From Lachnospiraceae bacterium (GTDB lineage Bacteria > Bacillota > Clostridia > Lachnospirales > Lachnospiraceae): a DNA stretch of 64,000 nt. Positions 52,435 to 61,800 of the stretch are shown one piece after another. The notes beneath the pieces were generated by a model. It worked only from the letters and a program-made list of their open reading frames with translations. It was not told the origin of the DNA and made no database searches. The position numbers and the translations under genes were made by a program. The stretch is taken from positions 21,585 through 85,584 of the forward strand of contig JAFVAL010000073.1 in the NCBI GenBank assembly GCA_017480565.1, read 5' to 3'. The first letter of the stretch is position 1. Every line of letters begins with the position of its first letter.

Positions 52435-52914
52435 ATGAGAATCACGATCCTTTGTGTGGGTAAGATTAAGGAGAAGTATTACCGTGACGCGATTGCAGAA
52501 TATGAAAAGAGGCTGTCTCGTTACGCGAAGATAGAGATCATTGAAGTTGCGGATGAGAAGACACCGGAAAGTGCAAGCCCTGCCGAGGAAGCGCAGATTA
52601 AGCGCAGAGAAGGCGAGCGTATGGAGCGGTATCTGAAAGAGGATGCAACAGTGATCGCCCTTTTGATTGACGGTGCGCAGCCGGATTCCGTGGAACTTGC
52701 GAAAAAGATTGAGCGGTTTGGAATCATGGGCAAGAGCCATCTCATTTTCTTGATCGGCGGCTCACTGGGAATGGATGAGGAGTTGCTCTCCCATGCCGAG
52801 GAGCGGCTGAGTTTTGGGCGGATGACTTATCCGCACCAGCTGATGCGGGTGATCTTGCTGGAACAGATTTATCGGAGCTTTCGTATCATGAAGGGAGAGC
52901 CGTATCACAAGTGA
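52435..52914 (+). CDS. rlmH: 23S rRNA pseudouridine-1915 N3-methyltransferase (RlmH)
   Basis: 159 residues, exact family length. SPOUT methyltransferase with the knotted SAM site: LIFLIGGSLGM, LSFGRMTYPHQLMRVILLEQ and the C-terminal GEPYHK. The N-terminus ITILCVGKIKEKYY is typical. Methylates pseudouridine 1915 in 23S rRNA helix 69 on the assembled ribosome. AGAGGAG is 5 nt upstream of the start. Single gene. Confidence 0.97.
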   Translation: MRITILCVGKIKEKYYRDAIAEYEKRLSRYAKIEIIEVADEKTPESASPAEEAQIKRREGERMERYLKEDATVIALLIDGAQPDSVELAKKIERFGIMGKSHLIFLIGGSLGMDEELLSHAEERLSFGRMTYPHQLMRVILLEQIYRSFRIMKGEPYHK

Positions 52915-52917
52915 TGG

Positions 52918-52947
52918 TTGTGAGAATCAGTCAGAACATGTTATAAT
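52918..52947 (+). promoter_or_regulatory. Promoter of the lipoprotein-ABC-FtsX operon
   Basis: TTGTGA (52918-52923) and TATAAT (52942-52947) with 18-nt spacing, starting 4 nt after the rlmH stop. Confidence 0.65.
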
Positions 52948-52986
52948 ATTCAAGATATGTCAAAAAAGGCAGAAAGGAGCGGGAGT

Positions 52987-54006
52987 ATGAACATACGAAG
53001 AAGGTGGCTTTTCGCGGTATTGCTCCTGTTTACATGCTTAATTGTAGCTGCGTGTGGAAAGCAGGAGAAGAAGGAAGAGCATCCAGAGACGACGACGGAG
53101 ATCACAACGAAAGAGTATGAGCTTGTCTCCGTGAACACGGATGATTCGATTTGGCTTGGCGGGCAGATGCTCATCGGCAAGACAGGCAGCTACCTGGGAT
53201 TTCGTGATGTCGAGATGGAGGACTGGAAGTCTCCGAAGAGAGCGATCGATGAAGGTTGGGTGCTCCAGGGTGGAGACCGGATTCATTTCGGTGCAGAGAA
53301 GATCTCTGCATTTCTTTCGGACTGTGAGGCGGGAATTCCGGGACTCCTTCGGATCCAGCGGCATTTCTTCGGTATGGAAGACACCGAGGAACAGGTGTAT
53401 CTGGAAGACATCTTTTTCGATGGATCGCAGTATTATTACGCGAGCTTAAGTGACGGCGGCGTGAACTGGGAGGGAACACCGTACGCGGCATTTCAGAAGC
53501 AGGAAGTGATGAACACGGATAACGCTCTGTTGATCACCTATTTTGTGTTAAATGATGGGAGCGCCCTTTCTTTCAATGATATGGGTGAGCTTAATATGGA
53601 GAGCGATTACATCTGGGTTACGTCAGAGTATCATTATCCGGTGGATACAATAGCGAGTATCTATGTGAATGGAAAAGATTATATGACTTTTGACGGTGAC
53701 TACACCGGATTTTCTTCCGAGATGGCTTCCGATCTAGCGGATTTTTATGAGAAAGCGCATGCAAAGAAGGATGCGCTCGTGCGTGTCAATGAAGATGGGA
53801 TCCGCAGAGATATCTTATTTGATGGGAACAAATATTATCTTGTCAGGGAAGATTCCGGTGTGATTCGCACGTATTTGCATTCCATTTTACTGGAGAGTGA
53901 GTCAGCGACATACCTGATTTTGTCAGCGAGTGATGGGCTGACCTGGGATCTTTACACGGAAGACCCCAGCAACTATGAGATTTATTTTGTGGGCAAAGTG
54001 AGATAA
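52987..54006 (+). CDS. Lipoprotein of an ABC transporter operon
   Basis: 339 residues from ATG 52987, with AGGAG 7 nt upstream; the 10-codon longer frame has none. A signal peptide with lipobox IVAAC is followed by a Thr/Glu-rich linker and a beta-rich region. I do not recognise the family. The stop is 13 nt before the ABC ATPase gene, so it is co-expressed with the FtsX-type exporter and may be its surface partner. Confidence 0.75.
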   Translation: MNIRRRWLFAVLLLFTCLIVAACGKQEKKEEHPETTTEITTKEYELVSVNTDDSIWLGGQMLIGKTGSYLGFRDVEMEDWKSPKRAIDEGWVLQGGDRIHFGAEKISAFLSDCEAGIPGLLRIQRHFFGMEDTEEQVYLEDIFFDGSQYYYASLSDGGVNWEGTPYAAFQKQEVMNTDNALLITYFVLNDGSALSFNDMGELNMESDYIWVTSEYHYPVDTIASIYVNGKDYMTFDGDYTGFSSEMASDLADFYEKAHAKKDALVRVNEDGIRRDILFDGNKYYLVREDSGVIRTYLHSILLESESATYLILSASDGLTWDLYTEDPSNYEIYFVGKVR

Positions 54007-54019
54007 TGAGGGGTCAATC

Positions 54020-54721
54020 ATGAGCTTTGTTGAGTGTAGAGAGGTTCGCAAGACGTACCGCATGGGGGAAGTGGAGATTCACGCGGCGGACGGGATTGCA
54101 TTTGCGATCGAAAAGGGAGAATTCGTTGTGATCGTTGGTCCGTCCGGTGCGGGCAAGACGACCGTGTTAAACCTGCTGGGAGGCATGGACACACTGACAT
54201 CCGGCGAGATTCTCGTGGATGGTGTCGATATCGGAAAGTTTAATGAACGGCAGCTGACAAAGTACCGCAGGGAAGATATCGGTTTTGTGTTCCAGTTCTA
54301 TAATCTCGTACAGAATCTGACAGCAAGGGAAAACGTAGAGCTCGCACTGCAGATCTGCAAGGATCCACTGAAGGCGGAGGATGTACTTGCGGAGGTTGGA
54401 TTGTCGGATCGTATGGACAACTTTCCCGCCCAGCTTTCCGGCGGAGAGCAGCAGCGGGTTTCCATCGCGAGGGCTTTGGCGAAAAATCCCAAGCTTTTGC
54501 TCTGTGATGAGCCGACAGGTGCACTGGATTATCAGACAGGCAAGGCGATCTTAAAGCTTTTGCAGGATACCTGCAGAGAACGCGGGATGACCGTGCTTGT
54601 GATCACGCACAATCAGGCGATCGCGCCGATGGGGGACCGTGTGATTCGCATTAAGAATGGAAAAGTAAGTGATATCAAATTACAGGAACATCCGGTTTCT
54701 GTGGACGAGATCGAGTGGTAG
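54020..54721 (+). CDS. ABC transporter ATP-binding protein (MacB/LolD type)
   Basis: 233 residues. Walker [10 protein letters not shown], signature [15 protein letters not shown] and Walker [13 protein letters not shown]. The MacB/LolD/FtsE clade is indicated by [19 protein letters not shown] and FVFQFYNLV. These ATPases power a mechanotransmission permease rather than ordinary transport. Lies between the lipoprotein and the 1082-aa FtsX permease in one operon. Confidence 0.93.
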   Translation: MSFVECREVRKTYRMGEVEIHAADGIAFAIEKGEFVVIVGPSGAGKTTVLNLLGGMDTLTSGEILVDGVDIGKFNERQLTKYRREDIGFVFQFYNLVQNLTARENVELALQICKDPLKAEDVLAEVGLSDRMDNFPAQLSGGEQQRVSIARALAKNPKLLLCDEPTGALDYQTGKAILKLLQDTCRERGMTVLVITHNQAIAPMGDRVIRIKNGKVSDIKLQEHPVSVDEIEW

Positions 54722-54742
54722 TCTTAAGGGTGGTAGAAAACC

Positions 54743-57700
54743 ATGCTGTTTCGAGAGTTTGTGCGCACGCTGAAGAAGAGCCGGAACCGGTTTTTCTCCA
54801 TCTTCATGATCGTCGCACTGGGCGTTGCTTTTTTTTCCGGGATTCGGGCGACAGAGCCGGATATGCGGCTTTCCGGAGACGCCTATTATGACGCGCAGAA
54901 GATGACAGATCTGCGGGTGATCAGCACCCTGGGACTGACCGATCACGATGTGGAGGAGATCCGGAAGCTTCCAGGAGTTGCAGATGCACAAGGAGATTAT
55001 TTTAAAGATTTCCTTGCCGAGATCGGAGATTCCGAGCAGAATCTCCGGGTGATGAGTTATTCCGATACATTTAATGTGCCGGAGTTGGTGTCGGGACGGT
55101 TTCCAGAAGCGGAAAATGAGTGTCTTCTGGATTCGAACGTCATGTACATGGAGGCTTATCAGATTGGCGATGTGGTCACACTGCAGGAAAAAGACGCTGA
55201 GGATGTGCTTGGTGTTACTGAATTTACGATTGTCGGGTTTGCAAAACATCCGTACTTTATATCGCTTGCCAGAGGCAGTTCTTCGGTCGGAGACGGAACG
55301 TTAAACGGCCTTCTTCTGGTGCGGCCGGAAGCCTTTGTGCAGGAGTATTATACGGACATTCTGGTGCACCTTGACGGTTCTAAGGACCTGGTTTGTTACG
55401 GAGATGCCTTTGAGAAATTATCTCAAGCAGGTGTAGATTCGCTTGAGGAGCAGGAGGATCGGCTTTGCCAGGATCGCTATGATGAAGTGGTCGGTGAAGC
55501 GACAGAAAAACTGGACGAAGCGAAAGCAGATTTGGCAGAAGGGAAAGAGAAGCTTGCAGATGCCAAGAAAGAGGCAGACGAAGAGCTATCCAAGGCAGAG
55601 CAAGAGTTAAAAGATGCCGAGCAGGAACTGTTAGACGCGGAGGACGAGATTGCGGATGGCGAAAAACAGATCGCCAAAGCAAAGCGAACGATCGAAAGCA
55701 ATGAATCGAAGATCGCAGACACGAAGAAAGAGCTTGCCAAAGGTGAGACAGAGCTTGCGGATGCGAAGAAAGAATTGGAGGCGCAGAAGGAGACATTTGC
55801 AGAGCAAAAAGCGCAGGTAGAAGAGGCGCAGGCACAGATCGCGGCCGCACAGGCGCAGATCGAGGAACAAAAGCAGATGTTGGAAGCCGGCAAAGCATTT
55901 ATGCCGGAGGAGGAATACCAGGCAGCGTTGATGCAGATTGAGGCCGCAGAAGCCGCGCTGCAGGCACAGGCTGCAGAAGTGGAGGCAGCTGCCGCACAGA
56001 TTGCTGCAGGAGAAGCTGCAATTGCATCCGCGGAGGAGGAGATTACAGCCGGGGAGGCAAAGATTGCTTCTTCGAAAGCACAGATTACCAAGGGGGAGAA
56101 GGAGATCGCATCCGCCAAGCATACGTTATCACAGAAGGAAAAGGACTTAAAGAAAGCGAAGGCGGACGTCGCTGACGGGTGGAATGAGTTAGAAGACGGT
56201 AAGAAAGAGTACGAGGACGCAAAGAAAGAGGCAGAGGAAAAGATCGCGGATGCGGAAGATGAGATTGCGGAGGCAGAGGAGAAGATTGCAGACGCAGAAG
56301 ATGAGATCGCGGATATTGAGTTCCCGGAATGGATCATTCAGGAGCGCGATGAGATCTCTCAGGTCTACGGTGAGTATGACCGCGACGCATCCAACATCGG
56401 TGCACTGGGGCGCGTTTTTCCGGTCATCTTTTTCTTGGTCGCGATGCTGGTGTCGCTCACTACCATGACACGCATGGTGCAGGAAGAACGCATGCAGATC
56501 GGCACGTTAAAGGCGTTGGGTTACTCGGCAGGCGCAGTGGCTGGTAAATATATCGGCTATGGCCTGACGGCCTGCATCGCGGGAAGTATCGTCGGAGTGC
56601 TGATCGGTGAGAAGATCCTTCCTTATGTGATCATCCATACGTACAGTATTTTGTATACCAGCATTTTGAAGGTGGTCATGCCCTACAGCCTAAGTTACAG
56701 CCTGTTAGCGATCCTGATCGCCTGCGGATGCATTTTAGCGGCAATCATATTCTCTTGTTATCGGGAGATGCGTGAAGTGCCGGCAAGCCTGATGCGGCCG
56801 GTCGCGCCGAAGGCAGGCAAGAAGCTTTTTGTCGAGCGGTTTGGATTTTGGAGAAATGTATCCTTTACGTCCAAATCGACGATCCGCAATCTGGTGCGAT
56901 ATCGTAAGCGTTTGTTTATGACGTTATTTGGCATTGCGGGCTGCATGGCACTTGTCATTGTAGGATTCGGCCTGTTGGATTCGATTTCTGCGGTGTCTCA
57001 GAAGCAGTTTGTGACGTTGCACACTTACGATGCGGTGATCGGAATCGACACGAGGGTCTCCAGGGCTAAGTACCAGAAGATGGAGACATTTCTTCAGGAA
57101 GACGAGATGATCGAGGATTATCTGCTTGCCCGCCAGGAGACGATGGATATCGGGGATGAAATGACGTTCCCCGGCATGGCATTTGTGGTCAGTGAACCGG
57201 AGAGGCTCTCTTCGTACATCCGGCTCCATGAACGGGGCAGTGAAGTGCTTTTTGATGTCAGTAATGATGGCGTGGTGATTGCAGAGAAAACCGCGGCAAA
57301 ACTGCATGTTGGCGCGGGGGACATGCTGCGTATCCATGTGAGCGATACCGAGGTTCGGGAAGTGAAGATTCTCGGGGTGACGGAAAACTATTACCAGAAC
57401 TATCTCTTTATGACACCTGAGATGTATACCGATCTCACGGGAAAGGAGCCACAGTATAACAGTGCGTATCTGCATCTAAACGAAGGAGACGAGACAGCGC
57501 TTGCCGAGCGGAGCATCGCGTATGATGCGGTGGTGCAGATCAGTTTTGTCGACGAGATCAGAGACAGGATCGATGAGATGCTGGATCACCTTGGGGCGGT
57601 GATTGCGGTGATTATTTTGGCAGCCGCAATGCTTGCGTTTGTGGTCATTTATAACTTAAACAATATCAACATTGGTGAGCGAAAGAGAGAGCTCGCGACG

Positions 57701-57991
57701 CTCAAAGTGCTGGGCTTTTATAACATCGAGACGGCTTCGTATGTGTTCCGGGAAAATGTTCTTCTGACGATTTTCGGTATCCTGGCGGGGCTTGCACTTG
57801 GCAAAGTCTTGCACGCTTATGTGATCACAACGGTCGAAGTAGAACTGATCATGTTCGGCCGGGAGATCAAGGCACAGAGCTATCTCTACAGCGCGCTTTT
57901 GACGTTTGCATTCTCCATGATCGTCAATGCACTGATGTACTTCCAGTTAAAGAAGATCGATATGGTAGAATCGTTAAAGAATGTGGAATAA
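54743..57991 (+). CDS. FtsX-like ABC permease with long extracellular coiled coil
   Basis: 1082 residues. A TM helix at about 15-37 is followed by an extracellular MacB-like domain, then, at about 250-530, an unbroken Ala/Glu/Lys-rich coiled coil (patterns such as ELAKGETELADAKKELEAQK). Two FtsX permease units follow (TM groups at about 555-690 and 950-1080) separated by another extracellular domain. The coiled coil must stand well away from the membrane. Such permeases act in cell-envelope regulation or peptide efflux in Firmicutes. Operon with the ATPase (22 nt apart) and the lipoprotein; the adenosine-deaminase-like gene follows 24 nt later. Confidence 0.88.
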   Translation: MLFREFVRTLKKSRNRFFSIFMIVALGVAFFSGIRATEPDMRLSGDAYYDAQKMTDLRVISTLGLTDHDVEEIRKLPGVADAQGDYFKDFLAEIGDSEQNLRVMSYSDTFNVPELVSGRFPEAENECLLDSNVMYMEAYQIGDVVTLQEKDAEDVLGVTEFTIVGFAKHPYFISLARGSSSVGDGTLNGLLLVRPEAFVQEYYTDILVHLDGSKDLVCYGDAFEKLSQAGVDSLEEQEDRLCQDRYDEVVGEATEKLDEAKADLAEGKEKLADAKKEADEELSKAEQELKDAEQELLDAEDEIADGEKQIAKAKRTIESNESKIADTKKELAKGETELADAKKELEAQKETFAEQKAQVEEAQAQIAAAQAQIEEQKQMLEAGKAFMPEEEYQAALMQIEAAEAALQAQAAEVEAAAAQIAAGEAAIASAEEEITAGEAKIASSKAQITKGEKEIASAKHTLSQKEKDLKKAKADVADGWNELEDGKKEYEDAKKEAEEKIADAEDEIAEAEEKIADAEDEIADIEFPEWIIQERDEISQVYGEYDRDASNIGALGRVFPVIFFLVAMLVSLTTMTRMVQEERMQIGTLKALGYSAGAVAGKYIGYGLTACIAGSIVGVLIGEKILPYVIIHTYSILYTSILKVVMPYSLSYSLLAILIACGCILAAIIFSCYREMREVPASLMRPVAPKAGKKLFVERFGFWRNVSFTSKSTIRNLVRYRKRLFMTLFGIAGCMALVIVGFGLLDSISAVSQKQFVTLHTYDAVIGIDTRVSRAKYQKMETFLQEDEMIEDYLLARQETMDIGDEMTFPGMAFVVSEPERLSSYIRLHERGSEVLFDVSNDGVVIAEKTAAKLHVGAGDMLRIHVSDTEVREVKILGVTENYYQNYLFMTPEMYTDLTGKEPQYNSAYLHLNEGDETALAERSIAYDAVVQISFVDEIRDRIDEMLDHLGAVIAVIILAAAMLAFVVIYNLNNINIGERKRELATLKVLGFYNIETASYVFRENVLLTIFGILAGLALGKVLHAYVITTVEVELIMFGREIKAQSYLYSALLTFAFSMIVNALMYFQLKKIDMVESLKNVE

Positions 57992-58015
57992 CCAGGAGAA
58001 GGCTAGGAGACAGAT

Positions 58016-60493
58016 ATGAGCTGGATGAATACATTTTATCTGGACAAAGAAAAAGATATTGAGGTCGAACTGTTTCAGGAAGGCGAGAAGATGACGTATG
58101 TGCTTCGCACGCCCAATCATGGAACAGGCAATCTGATCACCAATCTGGCAAAGCTCTGCGATCTGCCACTTTTTGAGGATGAGAGCGGGCTGAAGATCAT
58201 CCGAGGCGAGGTGCCTTGTTATATCGACGGCTACAACCGAAGTGTGTACATTTTCCGGCTTGGCGGGACGAAGGTGGCCAACATCTGGGAGGATGGACGA
58301 ATCGAGATGAAGGCACAGATTCCGGCCATTTCCAAGACCTTGATGAGCCAGACGAAGGACTATCGGGGAGACATCGAGCACACGATCGTAAAGACTTATA
58401 TCCGCAAAGAAGTGAAGTTTCGTTCAGATCTGCACACGCATATGAATGGAAACCTATCTCCTGATGTGCTGATTGCGCTGGGGATTATGCACCAGATTCG
58501 CTATCCTCTTTATTACGTGAAGAAACTGGGGCTATCTGTGAAGTTTACTCTGCTCCAAAGAGTGGAGGAAGCGCGGATCGAGGTTGCAAAACAATACGCT
58601 GACAGCGGTCTGACAGGCAAGTATCTGACTCGACGTATTGATGATCACACGTATTTGAATTTTGCGGAGCTGATTTTAGGCAATCTGGAGGATGCTACGT
58701 ACAATATCGCTAAGATCCGTGCATCGCTGGCTGTCATGAAGGACGGTCAGGCGGTGTTCACGAATCTGGAGAAAGTTTATCTCTATCGTTATGTCTTCAC
58801 CAAGGGTGTTCCGGCGGACGATCCGATCAAGTTGAAGGAGAAGATTCTCTGGATCATTCCGGATCTTGATGTGGGAGCTGCATGTGCGCAGATGTGGAAA
58901 GATCGCGAGAATCCGGCTTATGCGCACAATACGTTGTTCCAGGATAAGCTCCTTTGGATCGCACGTAGCTATCAAAAGCAGGGTATTACGTACGCTGAGA
59001 TCTCTGATACGACATTGGTCAAAGGGGATAGTGCGGCGCATATGCTTGCACAGGTGCACGAAGTGATGCCAAAGATTACCGAAGAGACAGGTGTGACACT
59101 GCGGTTTTTGGCGGCGCTGAGACGAATTCCGCTTACGATCGTCAAGGACAACATCGTTTCTGGCGATTACTTCCGCGAGAACCTGCAGGTGCTGCGCGCC
59201 GTGGCTTCTGACCCTTATGTGGCCGGCAGCGACATCGTGGGAGAAGAGATTACCGACATCCGGGATCTTTCGGCTGTTATCAAAGAGATCGTGGGGATCG
59301 CTGCAAAGGATTCTTCTTTCGTGGTGCGCATTCATGCCGGGGAAAATGATTCCCTGCGCGACAATGTAACCAACAGTCTGATGTGTGTGAAGGAAGCGCT
59401 TGCGGAAGGACAGCGCATGCCGCAAGTGCGGATCGGACATGGCCTTTATACGCCGAATTTAAAGAGTGCAAAAGGCCGTGCATTGATTAGGGAACTGCGC
59501 GAGAGCGGAGCTGTGGTGGAGTTCCAGATCACCTCGAATGTGCGCTTGAACAACTTAAGTTTGATGGAGAATCACCCGATCCGGCATTATCTACGTGCCG
59601 GGATCTCCTGCGTGCAAGGAACCGACGGAGGAGCACTTTACGGCACCGATTCGATCGATGAACAGCTCTCTTTGGAGAAAATGTTAGGGCTGACCTTCGA
59701 GGAACTGGGTCAGATGCGGGAGAGCGAAGCAAAGGTGATGGAGAGCGATCTTGCTGGATTTGCAAGAAAGCAGAAGACATTTGCGGAAGAGGCAGGACTT
59801 TCTGATCCCGCGGACATTGAACGGTATTATGAGGAGAAGATTGCCGCGGAACATTTTGATGATAACGTGCTCTTCCGCGGTAAAAAAGGGTTGGCGTCCC
59901 AGGAAGTGCTGGCCGACCGCATCGAAGAGCTCCCGCCGGATGGTGTGCCGATCGTGATTGTTGGAGGCAGTTTTAACAATGATAAGCGTACCACAAGGGT
60001 GAAGCCTGAGATGGCTGCGTTGATCGATCAGCTGCTTTCTCGAGGGGATCCGAGTAAAGTGTTCTTTGTCATCGGCCATCGGCTGAGCGGATACGAGAAG
60101 TATCTCGTAGAGAAAAACCAGGGGAGGTATCGGATCTATGCGATGCTCCCGACCGTGATTTCGGAGACAGAGTATAAGCGTCTGCGGGAGAGTGGTGTGC
60201 GGATTCGAATCTCGATTGAGCCGGAGGCGATGGGGATCTATAAGAGCCTTGCGTATGAGATCTTTAAGCGCAGACCATCGATTTTGCTTGCCTTTGACGG
60301 CAACAGCGCAGGTCAGAACATGATCCAGGAAGCCAAAAACAGCAAGTATCCTTGCAGGAAGTTTGTGAATCGACACTGCAGAGCGCTGCGGGAAAAGGCT
60401 GAATTCATCGAAGGGTATATGACCTTGTTTGATGAGAAAGATGATGTGGCTGGAGAAGTGTTAAAGTACGTAGGAGAATATCAAGAGACGTAA
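58016..60493 (+). CDS. Adenosine deaminase-like domain fused to a C-terminal SLOG-like domain
   Basis: 825 residues, more than double a normal adenosine deaminase. After about 140 residues of unknown type comes a deaminase-type TIM barrel: DLHTHMNG (two metal histidines), VRIHAGEN (metal His and catalytic Glu region), IGHGLYTP and QGTDGGAL (metal Asp). All key residues are present. The last 180 residues form a separate Rossmann-like domain with VIVGGSFNND, FFVIGHRLSGYEKYLV and ILLAFDGNSAGQNMIQEAKN, resembling SLOG-type nucleotide-binding domains of conflict systems. It is in the ABC-FtsX operon. Large deaminases also occur in the RADAR defence system (RdrB), but no RdrA-like ATPase is next to it. 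Confidence 0.8.
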   Translation: MSWMNTFYLDKEKDIEVELFQEGEKMTYVLRTPNHGTGNLITNLAKLCDLPLFEDESGLKIIRGEVPCYIDGYNRSVYIFRLGGTKVANIWEDGRIEMKAQIPAISKTLMSQTKDYRGDIEHTIVKTYIRKEVKFRSDLHTHMNGNLSPDVLIALGIMHQIRYPLYYVKKLGLSVKFTLLQRVEEARIEVAKQYADSGLTGKYLTRRIDDHTYLNFAELILGNLEDATYNIAKIRASLAVMKDGQAVFTNLEKVYLYRYVFTKGVPADDPIKLKEKILWIIPDLDVGAACAQMWKDRENPAYAHNTLFQDKLLWIARSYQKQGITYAEISDTTLVKGDSAAHMLAQVHEVMPKITEETGVTLRFLAALRRIPLTIVKDNIVSGDYFRENLQVLRAVASDPYVAGSDIVGEEITDIRDLSAVIKEIVGIAAKDSSFVVRIHAGENDSLRDNVTNSLMCVKEALAEGQRMPQVRIGHGLYTPNLKSAKGRALIRELRESGAVVEFQITSNVRLNNLSLMENHPIRHYLRAGISCVQGTDGGALYGTDSIDEQLSLEKMLGLTFEELGQMRESEAKVMESDLAGFARKQKTFAEEAGLSDPADIERYYEEKIAAEHFDDNVLFRGKKGLASQEVLADRIEELPPDGVPIVIVGGSFNNDKRTTRVKPEMAALIDQLLSRGDPSKVFFVIGHRLSGYEKYLVEKNQGRYRIYAMLPTVISETEYKRLRESGVRIRISIEPEAMGIYKSLAYEIFKRRPSILLAFDGNSAGQNMIQEAKNSKYPCRKFVNRHCRALREKAEFIEGYMTLFDEKDDVAGEVLKYVGEYQET

Positions 60494-60513
60494 ACAAGGG
60501 ACATGTATGGATA

Positions 60514-60558
60514 TAGCCTCGTCGCGTCCCCGCCAAGATTGAAGACGCGACGAGGCTA
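60514..60558. terminator. Strong 15-bp hairpin between convergent genes
   Basis: TAGCCTCGTCGCGTC (60514-60528) pairs perfectly with 60544-60558 around a 15-nt loop. No T run follows on either strand, so termination would need Rho or be partial. Confidence 0.5.
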
Positions 60559-60573
60559 CACAAAGGTGTGTAT

Positions 60574-61800
60574 TTACGCGTTCATGACGACTCTTTCATC
60601 GTCGAATGCTCTCGTAATCATCCAGGTTAAGACCGCGCCAAGCGCGAGTGTGACGAGAGTGGAGACGAGGAACGCCGGCAGAGTGAGGCCTCCGGTGATT
60701 ACCTTCTGGATGCAGAGTGCGCTTCCGTAGACCGGAATTTCGTACCGCCAGAGCGCAGGGTCAGTGTTGCCAGAGAACATGGTCATGACGCCGGCTACGA
60801 CGACCAGGATGTAGATGACGGACACTGTGCTCGATGCTTCCTTGATGGACTTTGCGCGTACCGAAAGGGTGGCGACAACAGCGACATAAAGGAAGACCAG
60901 AGCGACCATTACGAGAATGATCTCGAGGACGGAGGTGACATTGACCAGACTCTTGACCCCGGAAGCACTCGAGGTAAGGTCACCCGCCAGGAAGGGGATG
61001 GCAATGATCATCGAGAGTGCATAAACAATGGCAGAGAGGAAGGAAAGGATCTCTAAGGAGAAGAGCTTTCCAAGGACGATGTCTCTGCGCGGCGCAGGCG
61101 TGATGAGCATGCTTGCGAGTGTTCCGCGCTCTTTTTCACCGGCAATCGCATCCACACCAAGGCTCATCGGGCCGGTAAAGAGCAGCATGACGATCAGGTA
61201 AGGGAAGAGCATGCCTAGGAACTGTCCTTCCGCCTGGCCTTCGTTGGTGACGATGGAAGATTCCTCTTCCTGGCCCTCCGCGGAGTCCACCACGAACGGG
61301 GTCAGTACGGACAGATCCGAAAAGCGTTCTTTTAGCAACTGTTCTTCATATTCCGGGAAATAGTATTCTCCGAAGATGTCTCTTGCATTTGAGGAGTAGT
61401 CGTCTGCCGGGTTATAATACGTTTTAATCTCCGGCACCGGATCACCTGCCTGAAAGTTTGCCACAGATTCCGAGAACTGCTCCGGGAAGACGATCATCAG
61501 ATCTGCCTCGCCGGCGCGCACTTCCTCTTTTAACGCAGTGACTTGGTCTGCGGCCGCATCATTCCAGACCAGATCAGAGTCTTCCAGGACCAGGTTTTTA
61601 AAGTCAGACGGTGCATTGACCACGTAGACGATGGACTCGTGCTCCGCAATGTCCGCCATCATTTGCCCGGCAAGCATGCCCATCAAACCGTAGAGGGCGA
61701 TCATCATGACCGCGGGTAAAATGAATAAGCTAAAGACCAGTTTTTTATCGTGAAAAACGCGGTCCAGTTCCTTTTTCATGACAACCCTGAGTGCTTTCAT
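60574..61800 (-). CDS. natB: ABC-2 permease, NatB-like
   Basis: 408 residues. N-terminal TM helix after MKALRVVMKKELDRVFHDKK, then an extracellular domain of about 150 residues, and five more TM helices in the C-terminal half, the layout of NatB/YhaP-type exporter permeases. Segment GVDAIAGEKERGTLASMLIT is the family's conserved coupling region. The gene overlaps the ATPase gene by 4 nt. Acts as an Na+ or drug/peptide exporter; substrate not visible. Confidence 0.85.
   Translation of the reverse strand: MKALRVVMKKELDRVFHDKKLVFSLFILPAVMMIALYGLMGMLAGQMMADIAEHESIVYVVNAPSDFKNLVLEDSDLVWNDAAADQVTALKEEVRAGEADLMIVFPEQFSESVANFQAGDPVPEIKTYYNPADDYSSNARDIFGEYYFPEYEEQLLKERFSDLSVLTPFVVDSAEGQEEESSIVTNEGQAEGQFLGMLFPYLIVMLLFTGPMSLGVDAIAGEKERGTLASMLITPAPRRDIVLGKLFSLEILSFLSAIVYALSMIIAIPFLAGDLTSSASGVKSLVNVTSVLEIILVMVALVFLYVAVVATLSVRAKSIKEASSTVSVIYILVVVAGVMTMFSGNTDPALWRYEIPVYGSALCIQKVITGGLTLPAFLVSTLVTLALGAVLTWMITRAFDDERVVMNA

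Noticed and set aside
55477-56337. 286-codon minus-strand Ser/Ala-rich frame
   Set aside because: It is the mirror of the coiled-coil repeat of the FtsX permease; low complexity, no start signals.
58016-60493. RADAR (RdrA-RdrB) defence operon
   Set aside because: The deaminase-like protein is of similar size to RdrB, but no large ATPase like RdrA is adjacent and its neighbours are an ABC transporter.
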